Notes: a model not told the origin generated them from the sequence alone. A stretch of DNA of 64,000 nt from an uncultured Bacteroidales bacterium (GCA_946411385.1 CAMKDV010000004.1:62001-126000); one strand, 5' to 3'; counted from the first letter of the stretch, positions 1-10,855 are shown. Made by a program: numbers and translations.

Positions 1-1973
1 TTGACGTGCCCTACCCCGACCGCTTCGTACACGCTTATCTGTGGAAAGTGAACGTAGGACGTATCCAACTCTACCTGCTCGATACCGACAACGACATGAA
101 CAGCGAATGGGACCGTCAGATCACTCACCAGCTCTATGGCGGTGACTGGGAGAACCGTATTAAACAGGAGATTCTCCTTGGTATCGGTGGCGTACTTGCT
201 CTGAACAAACTGGGCATCAAGAAGGACGTTTACCACTGCAACGAAGGCCACGCTGCCCTCATGGGCTTGCAGCGAATGGTGGACCTCGTAGCCGAGGGAC
301 TGAACTTCCAGCAAGCTCTGGAGGTGGTTCGCGCCAGCGGATTGTACACCTGCCACACGCCGGTGCCCGCAGGTCACGACTACTTCGAGGAAGGTCTGTT
401 CTACAAGTATATGCACCCCTACGCCGAGAAGCTCGGCATCGACTGGCATGACCTCATCGGTATGGGTCGCGCTAATCCGGACGACAACAACGAGAAGTTC
501 TCGATGTCGGTATTCGCCCTGAACACCTGCCAGGAGGCCAACGGTGTATCGTGGCTCCACGGCGAAGTGAGCAAGAAGATGTTCTCGCCCGTTTGGCAAG
601 GCTACTTCCCCGAAGAGCTCCACGTAGGTTACGTCACCAACGGCGTACACATGCCTACTTGGGCTGCTTCCGAGTGGAAGAAAGTGTACAAACAGAACTT
701 CCCGAAAGCCTTCTGGGGCGACCAGTCGAACCTGGATATGTGGAAAGAGTACAAAGATATACCCGACCAGATGATATGGAACACCAGGATGCACCTGAAG
801 AACCGTCTGATCTTGTATATCAAGGAGAAATTCCAGGAAGACTGGATGAAGTCGCAAGGCGATCCCGCTCGTATCGTACGCGCACTGAACGAGATGAATC
901 CGCAGACCCTGATCATCGGTTTCGGTCGCCGTTTCGCCACCTACAAACGTGCTCACCTGCTCTTCACCGACCTGGAGCGTCTGGAGCGTCTGGTTAACAA
1001 CCCGAACTATCCCGTTCAGTTCCTGTTCACCGGTAAGGCTCACCCTGCTGACGGAGCAGGTCAAGGACTGATCAAGCATATCATCGAAGTAAGCCGTATG
1101 CCGCAGTTCCTCGGTAAGATCATCTTCCTTGAGAACTACGATATGGACCTCGCCAAACGTCTGATCTCCGGTGTGGACATCTGGCTGAACACGCCTACCC
1201 GTCCGCTCGAGGCTTCCGGTACATCCGGCGAGAAAGCACAGATGAACGGCGTATTGAACTTCTCCGTGCTGGACGGCTGGTGGTACGAGGGTTATGTACC
1301 CGGCGCAGGTTGGGCACTCACCGAGAAACGTACCTACGAGAACCAGGCTCACCAGGATCAGCTCGACGCAGCTACCATCTATCAGATGCTCGAGAGCGAA
1401 ATCATCCCGATGTACTACGCTCGCAACGCACAAGGCTACTCGCCTGCTTGGGTGCAGACCATCAAGAAGAGCGTAACCGAGATCACCCCGCGCTTCACCA
1501 CCAAACGAATGATGGACGACTATTTCGACCGCTTCTACTGCAAACTCGCCAAACGCCACGCTACGCTCAGCGCCAACGGCTACGAGCTGGCTAAGCAGAT
1601 TGCTGCATGGAAAGAGAACATGGTTGCCCACTGGGACGAGATCAGCCTCGTAAGCAGCAATGTGGATGAGGTACTGAACGGCAATGTGATGGTAGGTGAG
1701 CAGTACAAGCTTGACGTCATTCTCGACACCAAAGGTCTGGCTGACAAGGGTATCGGCGTAGAGCTGGTAGTAACGCGCTCGTCGCTGCACAACAACGACA
1801 AACTGTACCACGTTCAGGAGTTCGACCTCAAGAAAGCGGTAGGTACTATCCTCCACTTCGAGACTACCTATCTCGCTAACTATGCAGGCGCTCTGAAGTT
1901 CGGCGTCAGAATGTTCCCAAAGAACGATCTACTGCCGCATAGGATGGACTTCTGCTATGTACGCTGGTTGTAG
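1..1973 (+). CDS. glgP: Alpha-glucan phosphorylase, C-terminal part (5' end outside window)
   Basis: The frame is already open at base 3, so the gene starts before the window; about 656 residues are visible, ending at TAG 1971-1973. The protein belongs to the GT35 glycogen/maltodextrin phosphorylases, of the bacterial type close to TIGR02094. It should release glucose-1-phosphate from stored alpha-1,4-glucan in the cytoplasm. Counting from GTG at base 6, [10 protein letters not shown] lies near residue 116, RRFATYKRA near 308 and EASGTSGEK at about 402-410. The lysine of the last motif matches the pyridoxal-phosphate lysine of the family. The family is usually about 850 residues in this phylum, so roughly 200 N-terminal residues are missing. 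The next gene lies 122 bp downstream and is functionally unrelated. The family assignment is firm; the gene symbol follows the family only. Confidence 0.88.
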   Translation, partial: DVPYPDRFVHAYLWKVNVGRIQLYLLDTDNDMNSEWDRQITHQLYGGDWENRIKQEILLGIGGVLALNKLGIKKDVYHCNEGHAALMGLQRMVDLVAEGLNFQQALEVVRASGLYTCHTPVPAGHDYFEEGLFYKYMHPYAEKLGIDWHDLIGMGRANPDDNNEKFSMSVFALNTCQEANGVSWLHGEVSKKMFSPVWQGYFPEELHVGYVTNGVHMPTWAASEWKKVYKQNFPKAFWGDQSNLDMWKEYKDIPDQMIWNTRMHLKNRLILYIKEKFQEDWMKSQGDPARIVRALNEMNPQTLIIGFGRRFATYKRAHLLFTDLERLERLVNNPNYPVQFLFTGKAHPADGAGQGLIKHIIEVSRMPQFLGKIIFLENYDMDLAKRLISGVDIWLNTPTRPLEASGTSGEKAQMNGVLNFSVLDGWWYEGYVPGAGWALTEKRTYENQAHQDQLDAATIYQMLESEIIPMYYARNAQGYSPAWVQTIKKSVTEITPRFTTKRMMDDYFDRFYCKLAKRHATLSANGYELAKQIAAWKENMVAHWDEISLVSSNVDEVLNGNVMVGEQYKLDVILDTKGLADKGIGVELVVTRSSLHNNDKLYHVQEFDLKKAVGTILHFETTYLANYAGALKFGVRMFPKNDLLPHRMDFCYVRWL

Positions 1974-2095
1974 TTTTGTTTTTTCTTGGCATCTTTTGGT
2001 CTTCTGTTCGATCATTATGGTCGCCATAACTCCCTCACAGGAAAAACAAAATCTGCTCAAGAAAAATTCAAAACTAAAGAAATCAATCAGATTAG

Positions 2096-2797
2096 ATGAT
2101 TTCAGTTGAGCATCTTTATAAGCGTTTTGGAAAAGCCACTATCCTCGGCGATGTGAGTTTGCACATCGCCGAGGGTGAGGTGGTCGGGTTGCTTGGCCCG
2201 AACGGGGCAGGCAAATCCACGCTTATGAAGATTCTCACGGGGTTGTGGAAAGCCTCACCGGCCACCGACGGACATCAGTCACGCGTAGAGATATGCGGCG
2301 TAGACGTGCTACGCGAACCGGACAAAGTGCACCGGCACATCGGCTACCTGCCCGAACTCAATCCGCTATATGCCGACATGTACGTGCGCGAGTACCTGCT
2401 CTTCATAGCACGGCTGCGAGGTTGTCAATCGTCAATCGTCAATAGTCTGATTGACCGCGTCGGACTGACACCCGAAGCCGACAAGCGCATCCGCGAACTG
2501 AGCAAAGGCTACAAGCAGCGCGTAGGATTGGCAGCCGCCATGACGGGCGACCCCGAGGTACTCATCCTGGACGAACCTACTACAGGACTGGACCCCAACC
2601 AACTGGAGGATATACGCGCGCTGATACGCGACCTGGGCAAGCATCACACCGTGATACTTTCCACCCACATCCTCCAGGAGGTAAAAGCCATCTGCAGCCG
2701 CGTAATCATCCTTGCCCACGGACAGATACGACTGGACAAGCCTCTGGCAGAAATCGATAATTTGGAAACGACATTCAAACAAGCAACACATGAGTGA
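2096..2797 (+). CDS. ABC transporter ATP-binding protein, GldA-like, short form
   Basis: ATPase subunit of an ABC transporter, 233 residues. Walker [10 protein letters not shown] is at 34-42, the signature LSKGYKQR at 135-142, Walker B VLILDEP at 155-161, and a switch histidine lies in STHILQEV. The stretches [19 protein letters not shown] and TTGLDPNQL closely resemble GldA, the gliding/T9SS-associated ATPase. GldA is normally about 300 residues; this protein ends about 65 residues earlier and no permease gene (gldF/gldG type) is adjacent. Two loops are longer than usual: residues about 52-65, and 110-117, where the DNA holds 7-bp repeats (2424-2444). The last 8 bp overlap the start of ruvB, implying translational coupling. 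Whether it still partners with a permease elsewhere cannot be told. Confidence 0.8.
   Translation: MISVEHLYKRFGKATILGDVSLHIAEGEVVGLLGPNGAGKSTLMKILTGLWKASPATDGHQSRVEICGVDVLREPDKVHRHIGYLPELNPLYADMYVREYLLFIARLRGCQSSIVNSLIDRVGLTPEADKRIRELSKGYKQRVGLAAAMTGDPEVLILDEPTTGLDPNQLEDIRALIRDLGKHHTVILSTHILQEVKAICSRVIILAHGQIRLDKPLAEIDNLETTFKQATHE
2424..2444 (+). repeat. 7-bp tandem repeat inside the ABC ATPase gene
   Basis: Three consecutive 7-bp units, gtcaatc, gtcaatc and gtcaata, lie inside the coding sequence. They encode the loop QSSIVNS between the MYVREYL region and the helix before the signature motif. The reading frame is kept. It belongs with the 7-bp arrays in murD and argS. Confidence 0.7.
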
Positions 2798-3809
2798 TTT
2801 TGACATCCGTCAGCAGATGAACGATAAGGAACAGGATAACGCCCTGCGCCCTTTAACCTTTGCCGACTTTGCCGGACAGACGAAGATTGTAAGCAACCTC
2901 AAGATCTTTGTCGAGGCCGCCAAGTTGCGCCACGAGAGTCTCGACCATGTGCTGCTCTTCGGTCCTCCGGGATTGGGTAAGACTACGCTGAGCAACATCA
3001 TCGCCAACGAGTTGGGAGTAGGCTTCAAAGTAACCTCAGGACCTGTACTCGACAAGCCGGGCGACTTGGCAGGACTGCTCACCTCTCTCGAACCGAACGA
3101 CGTGCTTTTCATTGACGAGATACACCGCCTCTCACCCGTGGTAGAGGAATATCTCTATTCCGCGATGGAGGATTACCGCATCGACATCATGATCGACAAA
3201 GGTCCGTCGGCACGCACCATACAGATCGACCTCAACCGCTTCACCTTGATTGGTGCCACCACCCGCTCGGGTTTGCTTACATCACCGCTACGTGCACGCT
3301 TTGGCATCAACTGCCACCTCGAATACTACGATGCCGACATCCTTTCGGCCATCGTGGCTCGCAGCGCCAACCTGCTGAACGTACAGATCGACAGCCATGC
3401 CGCCGGCGAGATAGCCCGCCGCAGCCGTGGTACGCCGCGTATAGCCAACGCCTTGTTGCGCCGTGTGCGTGACTTTGCACAAGTGAAAGGCGACGGATCT
3501 ATTGACCTCGATATCGCACAATATGCCCTCGAAGCGCTGAACATCGACACCTTCGGTTTGGACGAGATTGACAACAAGCTGCTCACAACGATCATCGACA
3601 AGTTCAAGGGCGGACCGGTCGGACTGAACACCATCGCCACAGCTATGGGCGAAGATGCCGGTACGATAGAAGATGTGTACGAACCGTACCTGATCAAGGA
3701 AGGCTTCATCAAGCGCACTCCACGCGGACGCGAAGTAACCGAACTGGCGTACAAGCATCTGCACCGCACACCGTTCTCGTCCCCATCATCGATGGGAACA
3801 TTGTTCTAA
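2790..3809 (+). CDS. ruvB: Holliday junction branch migration helicase RuvB
   Basis: RuvB is the hexameric AAA+ motor that drives branch migration with RuvA during recombinational repair. The ATG at 2790 gives 339 residues starting MSDFDIRQQ, the usual length; an earlier in-frame start would run far into the upstream gene. Walker [10 protein letters not shown] is at 58-66, Walker B DEIH at 109-112, sensor GATTRSG at 155-161, and an arginine-finger segment LRARFG near 167-172. The C-terminal winged-helix end [17 protein letters not shown] is intact. The start overlaps the preceding ATPase gene by 8 bp. The stop is only 10 bp from the convergent lipoprotein gene, with no visible terminator between them. 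Confidence 0.97.
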   Translation: MSDFDIRQQMNDKEQDNALRPLTFADFAGQTKIVSNLKIFVEAAKLRHESLDHVLLFGPPGLGKTTLSNIIANELGVGFKVTSGPVLDKPGDLAGLLTSLEPNDVLFIDEIHRLSPVVEEYLYSAMEDYRIDIMIDKGPSARTIQIDLNRFTLIGATTRSGLLTSPLRARFGINCHLEYYDADILSAIVARSANLLNVQIDSHAAGEIARRSRGTPRIANALLRRVRDFAQVKGDGSIDLDIAQYALEALNIDTFGLDEIDNKLLTTIIDKFKGGPVGLNTIATAMGEDAGTIEDVYEPYLIKEGFIKRTPRGREVTELAYKHLHRTPFSSPSSMGTLF

Positions 3810-3819
3810 GCTTTATTCT

Positions 3820-5259
3820 TTATTGATGCTGATAACAGCCGGCATCCGGAGAGGATGTACGGCTTATGCTGTCGCGGTCGTAGGGATACGCTGCCGCAAC
3901 ATCCGCGTCAGCTATGCCTATAGCCGGCGAAAGCGAGTCAAGATGAAAATCGTAATACCGGTACTCCCTGTACAGATAATGGTTGTTGACAAACATGGTA
4001 TCCTCATCTCCGGCATAAGCGTTCTGCTCAAACTGCGGCAGACGGAAAGTATCCGCCCTGAGGTAGTTGCCCCTGAAAACTCCGCGATAGACATCAGGCA
4101 GCGGAGCTGCAAGTACCAGGCACTGGCTACGCGCACCGGTAATAATGTTATTGTACAGAAAACTCTGCATCGGAGCCGATGATTTGCTCAGGTTGTTGAT
4201 ATACACCGCTGCTACATCCTCGCGCCCCGTGCTATGTATATTCAGATTGGTATACGGATAGCCGAAATAGGCGGCAATGGTATTATGTACCAGCGTGTGC
4301 GTTCCGCCTTGCAGATAGACGCCATACGAGGCACAACAAGAAATCTCGCTATTCGTAATAGCGGCATCGGTATTGATGCAAACCACTCCATACACCGCCA
4401 TATTGTGAATACGGCAACCGTCCATCACGAGCGTCGGCAGCGTAGCCGCCACATCTGCCTGACTGAACAATCCTACATTACCGCTCAGGATATCCGTGTA
4501 ACGGAAAGTATATGTGTTTGCCGCTTTCTGCGCATCCTGTAGCAGATAGATGCCTTGCCACTGACCGGAAGCAAACGCGTATGGCACCGAATCGAACAGG
4601 TTATCCGTTCGTGCACCGCGGAACACAACAGGCGCTTCTTTTGTCCCATTAGCCGTCACATCGCCCAAGGTAATGATAGCAGCATTGTTCATCATGTAGA
4701 ACACTGCACCCGCATCGATAGTCAGGTTCTTGCGGAACAGCAGCGTATCTTGCACCAGATAGGGTTTGTCGGCTGTAAGATGCTGATCAGCAAGGTACTC
4801 CCACTTCTTGAGTAGCGTCACGTCTTGCCCTATGGCGGAGAGGCGCAGCGTTGTGGTATTGCCATTGTAGCGGAAGAGCAGTTCATCCTCCACGAGAAGG
4901 GGATTATTCTGCTGCAGCGGGTCGATAAACGCACGGACGAAGATGAACGCACTATCCCCGCCGCGTATCGTCAGTTGTTGCCAGCGTGAGGCATCCGCCT
5001 CGCCATCCACACTTACATGGAAGAACTGTCCGTCACGTAGCGAAACGCGGTCGATAGTCAGCGCATTCTGATTCGTATTACGCAGCACAACGCGGCGAGT
5101 GCTCGTGCCATAGCCGGTAAAGACGATACCGAAATCAAGCGAATCGGTTGATAGAGACAAACGTAGCGACGGATCATAACTTACCTGCTCCTGTCTGCAC
5201 GAAGGCAGCGCCAGCACACAGCAGGCTGCAACAACCATCCAAAATGCTACGCGTCTCAT
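3820..5259 (-). CDS. Lipoprotein with Hydin-like domain and right-handed beta-helix
   Basis: 479 residues. A lipoprotein signal ends at ALPSC with Cys21, so the protein is probably lipidated and surface or periplasmic. Residues about 30-150 (LRLSLSTDSLDFGIVFTGYGTSTRRVVLRNTN) look like an ASPM/SPD-2/Hydin-type immunoglobulin-fold domain. The rest contains parallel beta-helix rungs: stretches of short V/I-rich strands with N and G turns (AAIITLGDVTANGTKEAPVVFRG, GCRIHNMAVYGVVC, NSEISCCASYGVYL). Its ATG directly follows the stop codon of the porT-like gene, so the two are in one transcript with the TonB receptor. No catalytic residues can be named. A role as a surface-attached carbohydrate-binding or structural protein is inference only. 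Confidence 0.75.
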   Translation of the reverse strand: MRRVAFWMVVAACCVLALPSCRQEQVSYDPSLRLSLSTDSLDFGIVFTGYGTSTRRVVLRNTNQNALTIDRVSLRDGQFFHVSVDGEADASRWQQLTIRGGDSAFIFVRAFIDPLQQNNPLLVEDELLFRYNGNTTTLRLSAIGQDVTLLKKWEYLADQHLTADKPYLVQDTLLFRKNLTIDAGAVFYMMNNAAIITLGDVTANGTKEAPVVFRGARTDNLFDSVPYAFASGQWQGIYLLQDAQKAANTYTFRYTDILSGNVGLFSQADVAATLPTLVMDGCRIHNMAVYGVVCINTDAAITNSEISCCASYGVYLQGGTHTLVHNTIAAYFGYPYTNLNIHSTGREDVAAVYINNLSKSSAPMQSFLYNNIITGARSQCLVLAAPLPDVYRGVFRGNYLRADTFRLPQFEQNAYAGDEDTMFVNNHYLYREYRYYDFHLDSLSPAIGIADADVAAAYPYDRDSISRTSSPDAGCYQHQ

Positions 5260-5997
5260 CTACTCGAAGTTAAAGATAATGATAATAGCCTGATTCCTGA
5301 GATGCGACAGAGCGTTCGTGTAGAAATAGTCCGGCTCGGACAATTCAGGACGTTCGCTAACCGGCACAAGCATATTATTGAAGCCCAGCTGATAGCGAAT
5401 CTCGGGACATAGTTTGAACCATGACAGATAGAAATCACAGCCCAGTCCTACGGTCATGAAATAGTCAAACTGCTTATGCAGCAGTGCCCGCTCCTTGTCG
5501 TTGGTAAAATCCCAACTGATACCCATACCGCCCGTCACGTACGGACGATAGTTGCCTTCGCGCAAAGCAGTCCATTTGAGCGTGATAGGCAGTTCTATAG
5601 GCAGGGAAAGCACGCTCTGCTCAGGCGGACGACCGTAAGGGAACGGTGCTCCGCTCTCGTTCTTGAACGTGATTGTACGGGAAGTGAACTGCAAGGTAGG
5701 CGTAACACGCAGACTAAGATACTTGGCAAGACGTATATCCGTAATAAAACCTACAGAGAAGCCCGGCAACAGATTGCTCACACGCGCGTGGTAGATCTCA
5801 CCGTTCTGCGGCACAAGCGACTCCGTAACGCCATAGCCCATCAGATTCACGCCCAGCGCAAAACCGAGATGAACACGTTTTTCGTCGTAATAGGGATTAT
5901 TCATTCCCGCCGTACGCGTAGCCTGGGCCAACAAACCTTGAGAACTAACGGACAGCAACAAACACCCTAACAGATATTTAACTATAGTTTTATTCAT
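5260..5997 (-). CDS. porT: PorT-like outer-membrane protein (T9SS-associated)
   Basis: 245 residues from ATG 5997 (MNKTIVKYLLGCLLLSVSSQ), with a signal peptide ending near QGLLAQA. The body is an outer-membrane beta-barrel. The segments KYLSLRVTPTLQF, SLPIELPITLKW, NYRPYVTGGMGISWDF, VGLGCDFYLSWFKLCPEI and IIIIFNFE at the very end fit PorT/SprT, an outer-membrane protein needed for type IX secretion. The start codon overlaps the stop of the receptor gene by 8 bp (ATGAATAA). Other PorT-family barrels exist whose link to secretion is unproven, so the family is clearer than the function. Several proteins in this window carry T9SS-like tails and could be its clients. Confidence 0.68.
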   Translation of the reverse strand: MNKTIVKYLLGCLLLSVSSQGLLAQATRTAGMNNPYYDEKRVHLGFALGVNLMGYGVTESLVPQNGEIYHARVSNLLPGFSVGFITDIRLAKYLSLRVTPTLQFTSRTITFKNESGAPFPYGRPPEQSVLSLPIELPITLKWTALREGNYRPYVTGGMGISWDFTNDKERALLHKQFDYFMTVGLGCDFYLSWFKLCPEIRYQLGFNNMLVPVSERPELSEPDYFYTNALSHLRNQAIIIIFNFE

Positions 5998-8551
5998 CTC
6001 CGCCGCCCATATCATCATCGCCGCCTACGTCACCCGAACGGCCAGACTGCTTCTTCTTCGCCTGCTGATTACCGAAATTGTATGTAATGTTCAAACTAAT
6101 CGAACGACTGTTCCACTGGTTCTCCTGGTACTGCCAGAAGCCGTCGCCATAGGACGTATTGCGACGGGCGCGGGAATTGAAGATATCCCTTACATTGAGT
6201 GCAAGAACCAGACTCTTGTCAAAGAAGGTCTTCCTCAACCCGGCATCTATCGAATAGGAATGGGTGGTCATTCCTTGTGCCAGCACATGTGGCGAACGAT
6301 ACCTGCCTGACAGCGAACCTGAGAACGTCTTGGTGAACATGAACTGCGCATTCACGCTCACATTGGCTGCAAACACATCGCGCTTGGGTATAACCACGGT
6401 GAATTCATCACCATACAGGTTTGATGTGAATGTTCCTCCCGCCGAACCGTTGTAGTACATCTGTACGGATGTGGTGAGGTTGATTATCTCACCGAACAGC
6501 TTGTTTTTGGCTACCAGTTCCAAACCTACCTCATGACGCGTCTTGAAGTTCACAAACGTGTTCTTCATCGTTCCTTCGTCCATGAACTTGATATTCTGAA
6601 TCACACCCTCACGGAAGCGCCAGAAGAAACCTGCCGACAGCACATGCCTGTCCCAGTTCTTCAGGTAGTTCAGTTCTACGCTGGAGGAATAAGACGGAAG
6701 CAGCGACGGGTTACCGAAACTGATATTCGTCGAGTCAGAGAAATCCATGCGGGGGTTGATTTGTCTGCCTCGCGGACGCTCTACACGACGCGTATAGTTG
6801 AGTTGCAACTCATGTCCGTTGCCGAAATCGTAGCTCACGAAGATGGACGGATAGAGTTGGAAATAAGTAGTATCCGAATGGAGTTTTGTCAAACTGCCCG
6901 GAGCATCGTAATACTCGGTATTCAGGTCACGATGGAAGATCTCCGCACGCACACCCGCCATCACGGACAGACGCTGGGCAACGGTATAGCCATACGTCGT
7001 ATACAGAGCGTACGTCTGCTCGTTGTTGCTGAAGTTGTTGAAATAATTCTCCAGATGATTCACAGCCAGTTTACCCTCACCGTCCCATGCATCGGAATTG
7101 GAATTACGCCATCCGAGAGTAGTCTGAAAACCTGCACTCAGACGCATATCCGACGAGATCTTGTACTCATAGTCCGCCTTGAGTTGCAACGACTGGTTGC
7201 GCATATCCGAGTATTGGTTCTGCACCTGCTTCTCGTCGGGCTTGTCCGTCTCGTACTGCGTATAATACTGGTCTTGCATAAAGCGGTTGTTGTCGTACTG
7301 TGCCGACATCGACAGGTTATGCATTTTGCTTATCTCAAACTGCCAGCTTAGCAACGCATTGTAGGTAGGATGCGCTGTGATACCATACTGGTCGCGGTGG
7401 TAGGAACGAAGCAGATATTCGTCGTTATCCTTGCTCTGATGATCCACATAGTTATATACGTCATACAGTTCGTACAACACAGGCGCGTTGCGGAAACCTG
7501 AGAAGAATGTACCTGTAGGGTCGTTCGGCAAAGATACCACACCAAAACCGGACAAACCGATAGTAGAACGATCGGTAACATGTACGTCCACACCTGCGCG
7601 GAAAAACATTCCACCACCGCCACGGTTCTGACCTATACCGTTCTTGATCAGTCGCGTAGTATCACCGGCATTGAAGTTATAGCGGTCGACATACGACAGA
7701 CCGTTCATGTTCCGATAGTTGTAACCCACGTTCATGTAGGCATCTACTATACCTTTGTTGAAATTGATATTGAAGCCGAGTTTGCCACTGGGTAAGGTTG
7801 TCCACGGCTTAGCCAAAGCATAATCAATACCTCCGCTCACCGAACCGTAATAACCGGCTTTGCGGTCTTTCTTCATCACCAGGTTGATGATACCCGCAGT
7901 TCCTTCCGGACTGAATTTAGCCGATGGATTGGTGATAAGCTCTATCTCTTTGATAGCATCTGCCGGCATCTGCTGGAGTATCTCGGCTCGGTTTTCTGCA
8001 GTCAGACCTGCCGGCTTGCCGTTGATCCATATCTCCACGTCCTCGGAGTTGCGCAGGCTGATCGTTCCTTCCTGATCAACCTCCACGGACGGTATATTCT
8101 CCAGTACCTCACTCACACTTGCTCCCGCGGAAGATATACTCTGGTCCACCGTAAAGATCTTCTTGTCCAACTCAAAGCGCATCGTACTGCCCTGACCTAC
8201 TACCTCTACCTCTTTCAATGCTTTGGTGTTCTCCTCCAGATAGATCTTTCCCAAACTGACCTCACGGCCGGACAAATGCACCTTGAATACCTGATCAATA
8301 TATCCCATGAAACTGACAGTCACCTTATAATCACCGGCCTTCACCTTACGATAGAGCCAGAACATGCCATCCTCGTCGGTAGTCGTACCATCGAGCGGTT
8401 CTTCTTCGCCCTCGCGATACACGACGACGTTAGCATAATCCAACGGCTGCTCCGAACTGGCATCGTACACTACACCTGTTATCAGGTTTTGTGCATACGC
8501 CATCGTGCAACCGACGATTAGCAATAGAAGTATACCAATTTGTCTTTTCAT
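5990..8551 (-). CDS. TonB-dependent receptor with carboxypeptidase-D-like N-domain
   Basis: 853 residues. The signal peptide is MKRQIGILLLLIVGCTMAYAQ. A CarboxypepD_reg-like beta-sandwich follows (ITGVVYDASSEQPLDYANVVVY, about 24-100). Next is a plug domain (SVSEVLENIPSVEVDQEGTISLRN; INLVMKK near 225), and then a large barrel of the family with OMP_b-brl_3 strands (NYTRRVERPRGRQINPRMDF). The C-terminal tail is rich in K, G and D, and the barrel appears to end at ISLNITYNFGNQ. Such proteins import ligands across the outer membrane using TonB energy, but the ligand cannot be read from sequence. No SusD partner is adjacent, so this is not a classical polysaccharide-utilisation pair. It is co-directional with porT-like (8-bp overlap) and lies 30 bp after aroQ. 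Confidence 0.85.
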   Translation of the reverse strand: MKRQIGILLLLIVGCTMAYAQNLITGVVYDASSEQPLDYANVVVYREGEEEPLDGTTTDEDGMFWLYRKVKAGDYKVTVSFMGYIDQVFKVHLSGREVSLGKIYLEENTKALKEVEVVGQGSTMRFELDKKIFTVDQSISSAGASVSEVLENIPSVEVDQEGTISLRNSEDVEIWINGKPAGLTAENRAEILQQMPADAIKEIELITNPSAKFSPEGTAGIINLVMKKDRKAGYYGSVSGGIDYALAKPWTTLPSGKLGFNINFNKGIVDAYMNVGYNYRNMNGLSYVDRYNFNAGDTTRLIKNGIGQNRGGGGMFFRAGVDVHVTDRSTIGLSGFGVVSLPNDPTGTFFSGFRNAPVLYELYDVYNYVDHQSKDNDEYLLRSYHRDQYGITAHPTYNALLSWQFEISKMHNLSMSAQYDNNRFMQDQYYTQYETDKPDEKQVQNQYSDMRNQSLQLKADYEYKISSDMRLSAGFQTTLGWRNSNSDAWDGEGKLAVNHLENYFNNFSNNEQTYALYTTYGYTVAQRLSVMAGVRAEIFHRDLNTEYYDAPGSLTKLHSDTTYFQLYPSIFVSYDFGNGHELQLNYTRRVERPRGRQINPRMDFSDSTNISFGNPSLLPSYSSSVELNYLKNWDRHVLSAGFFWRFREGVIQNIKFMDEGTMKNTFVNFKTRHEVGLELVAKNKLFGEIINLTTSVQMYYNGSAGGTFTSNLYGDEFTVVIPKRDVFAANVSVNAQFMFTKTFSGSLSGRYRSPHVLAQGMTTHSYSIDAGLRKTFFDKSLVLALNVRDIFNSRARRNTSYGDGFWQYQENQWNSRSISLNITYNFGNQQAKKKQSGRSGDVGGDDDMGGGDE

Positions 8552-8581
8552 AAGATTCTGTCAATAGGAACAGAACTCCGT

Positions 8582-9031
8582 CTATTCATTGTTTATGACC
8601 TGTACAGCTTCCGCATACCCGTCCGTTCCGTGCCCGATGATTGAATGTGCGCACACATCAGTCAGCAGCGAAACATGTCTGAACGGTTCACGTCGTGATA
8701 TGTCGGATATATGTACTTCCGTCACCGGTACCGGACAAAGCACCACGGCATCTCTTAGCGCAATGCTTGTATGTGTATAGCCCCCTGCATTCAGTATGAT
8801 AGCGTCAGGCAAATCGTCATAGCCATCCATCTGACGCATCAACGGCTCTTGCAGCCAGTCAATCAAATCCCCTTCATGGTTCGACTGACGATACGTGAAC
8901 TGCACATCAGGAAAACGCTTCTGCAAGTCAACCATCACCTGCTCCATGGACTGTCGTCCGTAGATCTCCGGCTCGCGTCTGCCTATGCAGTTCAGGTTCG
9001 GACCATTCAATATCCAGATACGCCTGTTCAC
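8582..9031 (-). CDS. aroQ: Type II 3-dehydroquinate dehydratase
   Basis: AroQ converts 3-dehydroquinate to 3-dehydroshikimate, step three of the shikimate pathway, as a dodecameric cytoplasmic enzyme. The 149-residue length is normal. Family motifs are all present: LNGPNLNCIGRREPEIYG with catalytic Tyr24, the flexible lid, QSNHEGDLIDWL, LNAGGYTHTSIALRDA, EVHISDISRREPFRHVS and the C-terminal GHGTDGY. Two positions vary from the commonest forms (C for L in NLNCIG; AGGYTHTS for PGAYTHTS) without touching the catalytic residues. It lies 30 bp downstream of rho on the same strand. Confidence 0.96.
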   Translation of the reverse strand: MNRRIWILNGPNLNCIGRREPEIYGRQSMEQVMVDLQKRFPDVQFTYRQSNHEGDLIDWLQEPLMRQMDGYDDLPDAIILNAGGYTHTSIALRDAVVLCPVPVTEVHISDISRREPFRHVSLLTDVCAHSIIGHGTDGYAEAVQVINNE

Positions 9032-9061
9032 CTTTCCTTTTCCATCGCAAGGGCACTTCCG

Positions 9062-10855
9062 TTACCTCGCTCCGTTCACAGCCAGCAAGAACTCATCCGT
9101 ATCGCGCGTACGCTCCATGAATGTACGCAGTTTCTCCATCGCCTCCACACCGTTCATCTCGGATAGTTGCTTGCGTATTACCCACATACGGCTGAGCACG
9201 TCAGCAGGTAGCAGCAGATCGTCGCGACGCGTAGAGGAGGCAGGTATATCCACGGCAGGGAACACACGTTTGTTCGCCAGCTTGCGGTCAAGTTGCAATT
9301 CCATGTTGCCCGTACCCTTGAACTCCTCAAATATCAGGTCATCCATCTTCGAACCCGTCTCCGTAAGCGCGGTAGCGATGATGGTGAGCGATCCGCCAAA
9401 CTCAATGTTTCGTGCTGCGCCAAAGAAACGTTTGGGTTTGTGCAGCGCTTGTGCCTCCACACCACCCGACAGCACTTTGCCGCTCGCCGGAGCCACGGTA
9501 TTATATGCACGAGCCAGACGGGTGATGGAATCCAACAGAATCACTACGTCATGACCGCACTCTACCAGTCGTTTGGCCTTCTCGTGAACGATATTGGCTA
9601 CACGTACATGGTTCTCTGCAGGTTCGTCAAAGGTTGATGCAATCACTTCCGCTTTCACCGAGCGGATCATATCCGTCACCTCCTCCGGACGTTCGTCAAT
9701 AAGCAGAACGATCATATATACTTCGGGGTGGTTCTCGGCAATAGCGTTAGCTATATCCTTGAGCAGCATCGTCTTACCCGTCTTTGGCTGAGCTACTATC
9801 AGTCCGCGCTGACCTTTGCCTATAGGTGCAAACAGGTCAATCACACGACATGAGAGCGGATCAGTGCCGTCACCTTTACACAGCGTGAACTTCTCATTAG
9901 GGAAGAGCGGCGTGAGGTTCTCAAACGCTACACGCTCAGCTGCTTTTTCGGGCGGAAGACCGTTCACCTTGATGGCCTGTGCCATCGGGAAGAACTTCTC
10001 CACATCGCGCGGCGAGCGCATTGTACATTCTACCGTATCGCCGGATTTCAAGCCGTAACGGCGGATCTGCTGTTGCGTGACGAATACGTCATCAGGTGAA
10101 GCTATGTAGTTGTAATCAGCCGAACGAAGGAAACCATAGCCTTCAGGAAGGATCTCCAGTGTACCTACTGCCGTTATCGTACCTTCTATCTCAAATGCAG
10201 CCTTACGCTCGACCTTGGATGCTTCCTCCATAGCCATCTCTGCGGCAGCCTGGTCTTGGATAGTATTCTCCACAGGCACTTCCTCTTTCACCTCAGGCAA
10301 CACTATCGTCTGCTGCTTGTCTTCAGGCAACGGGTTCTTGCGCGGTCTGCCGCGTTTCTTTTTCGGTGGCTCCACTATCGGTTCTTCTATCGTCATCACA
10401 GGTTCCTCCACTACTTGCGGTTCGACCTGTTCCGGCATCTCATTGCCATATTGCGGCAGCACTTCGGTCTGCTGGATAAACTGCTCCATCGCTTTCTGCG
10501 CTTTGCGTACGCCTACCGGCAACGGTTGCTGCGACTGAGCTTCTTGCATTTCCATCAACGTCTGCTCTCCGCTGCCTACGGTAGCCAGCACACGTTCACC
10601 TTTCAAGTGGCGCGTCTCAATGCGCGTAGCAGTAGGTGCTGCGGAAAAAACGACACGAGCGCGACGTTTTGGCTGGTTGACTGCCTCCTCACGCGCCTGA
10701 TACGAGTCTAACGCTGCCGCTGCCTGAGCCGAGACAAGAGCAGATACGAGCATTGGCTCATTCATTTCTTCTACGTTCCCAAGATTATACTCCACTGCTA
10801 TTGCGCGGAGTTCTTCTAACGTCATCTGTTCTAATTTCTGCTTGTTGTAACGCAT
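9062..10855 (-). CDS. rho: Transcription termination factor Rho
   Basis: Rho is the ring-shaped RNA helicase that ends transcription of untranslated RNA. ATG 10855 gives 597 residues starting [23 protein letters not shown], a Rho_N helical domain. An upstream in-frame start would only add MIVSPIHF. Residues about 50-220 form a long low-complexity insertion rich in P, E, Q and K ([11 protein letters not shown], an AT-hook-like patch). The RNA-binding cold-shock domain follows ([22 protein letters not shown]). The ATPase has Walker A QPKTGKT and Walker [17 protein letters not shown], and the Q/R loops lie near [13 protein letters not shown]. Long N-terminal insertions of this kind are known in Bacteroidota Rho. 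Confidence 0.96.
   Translation of the reverse strand: MRYNKQKLEQMTLEELRAIAVEYNLGNVEEMNEPMLVSALVSAQAAAALDSYQAREEAVNQPKRRARVVFSAAPTATRIETRHLKGERVLATVGSGEQTLMEMQEAQSQQPLPVGVRKAQKAMEQFIQQTEVLPQYGNEMPEQVEPQVVEEPVMTIEEPIVEPPKKKRGRPRKNPLPEDKQQTIVLPEVKEEVPVENTIQDQAAAEMAMEEASKVERKAAFEIEGTITAVGTLEILPEGYGFLRSADYNYIASPDDVFVTQQQIRRYGLKSGDTVECTMRSPRDVEKFFPMAQAIKVNGLPPEKAAERVAFENLTPLFPNEKFTLCKGDGTDPLSCRVIDLFAPIGKGQRGLIVAQPKTGKTMLLKDIANAIAENHPEVYMIVLLIDERPEEVTDMIRSVKAEVIASTFDEPAENHVRVANIVHEKAKRLVECGHDVVILLDSITRLARAYNTVAPASGKVLSGGVEAQALHKPKRFFGAARNIEFGGSLTIIATALTETGSKMDDLIFEEFKGTGNMELQLDRKLANKRVFPAVDIPASSTRRDDLLLPADVLSRMWVIRKQLSEMNGVEAMEKLRTFMERTRDTDEFLLAVNGAR

Noticed and set aside
1974..2095. Terminator after the phosphorylase gene
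   Set aside because: Only a 5-bp stem (TATGG/CCATA) without a T-run is present.
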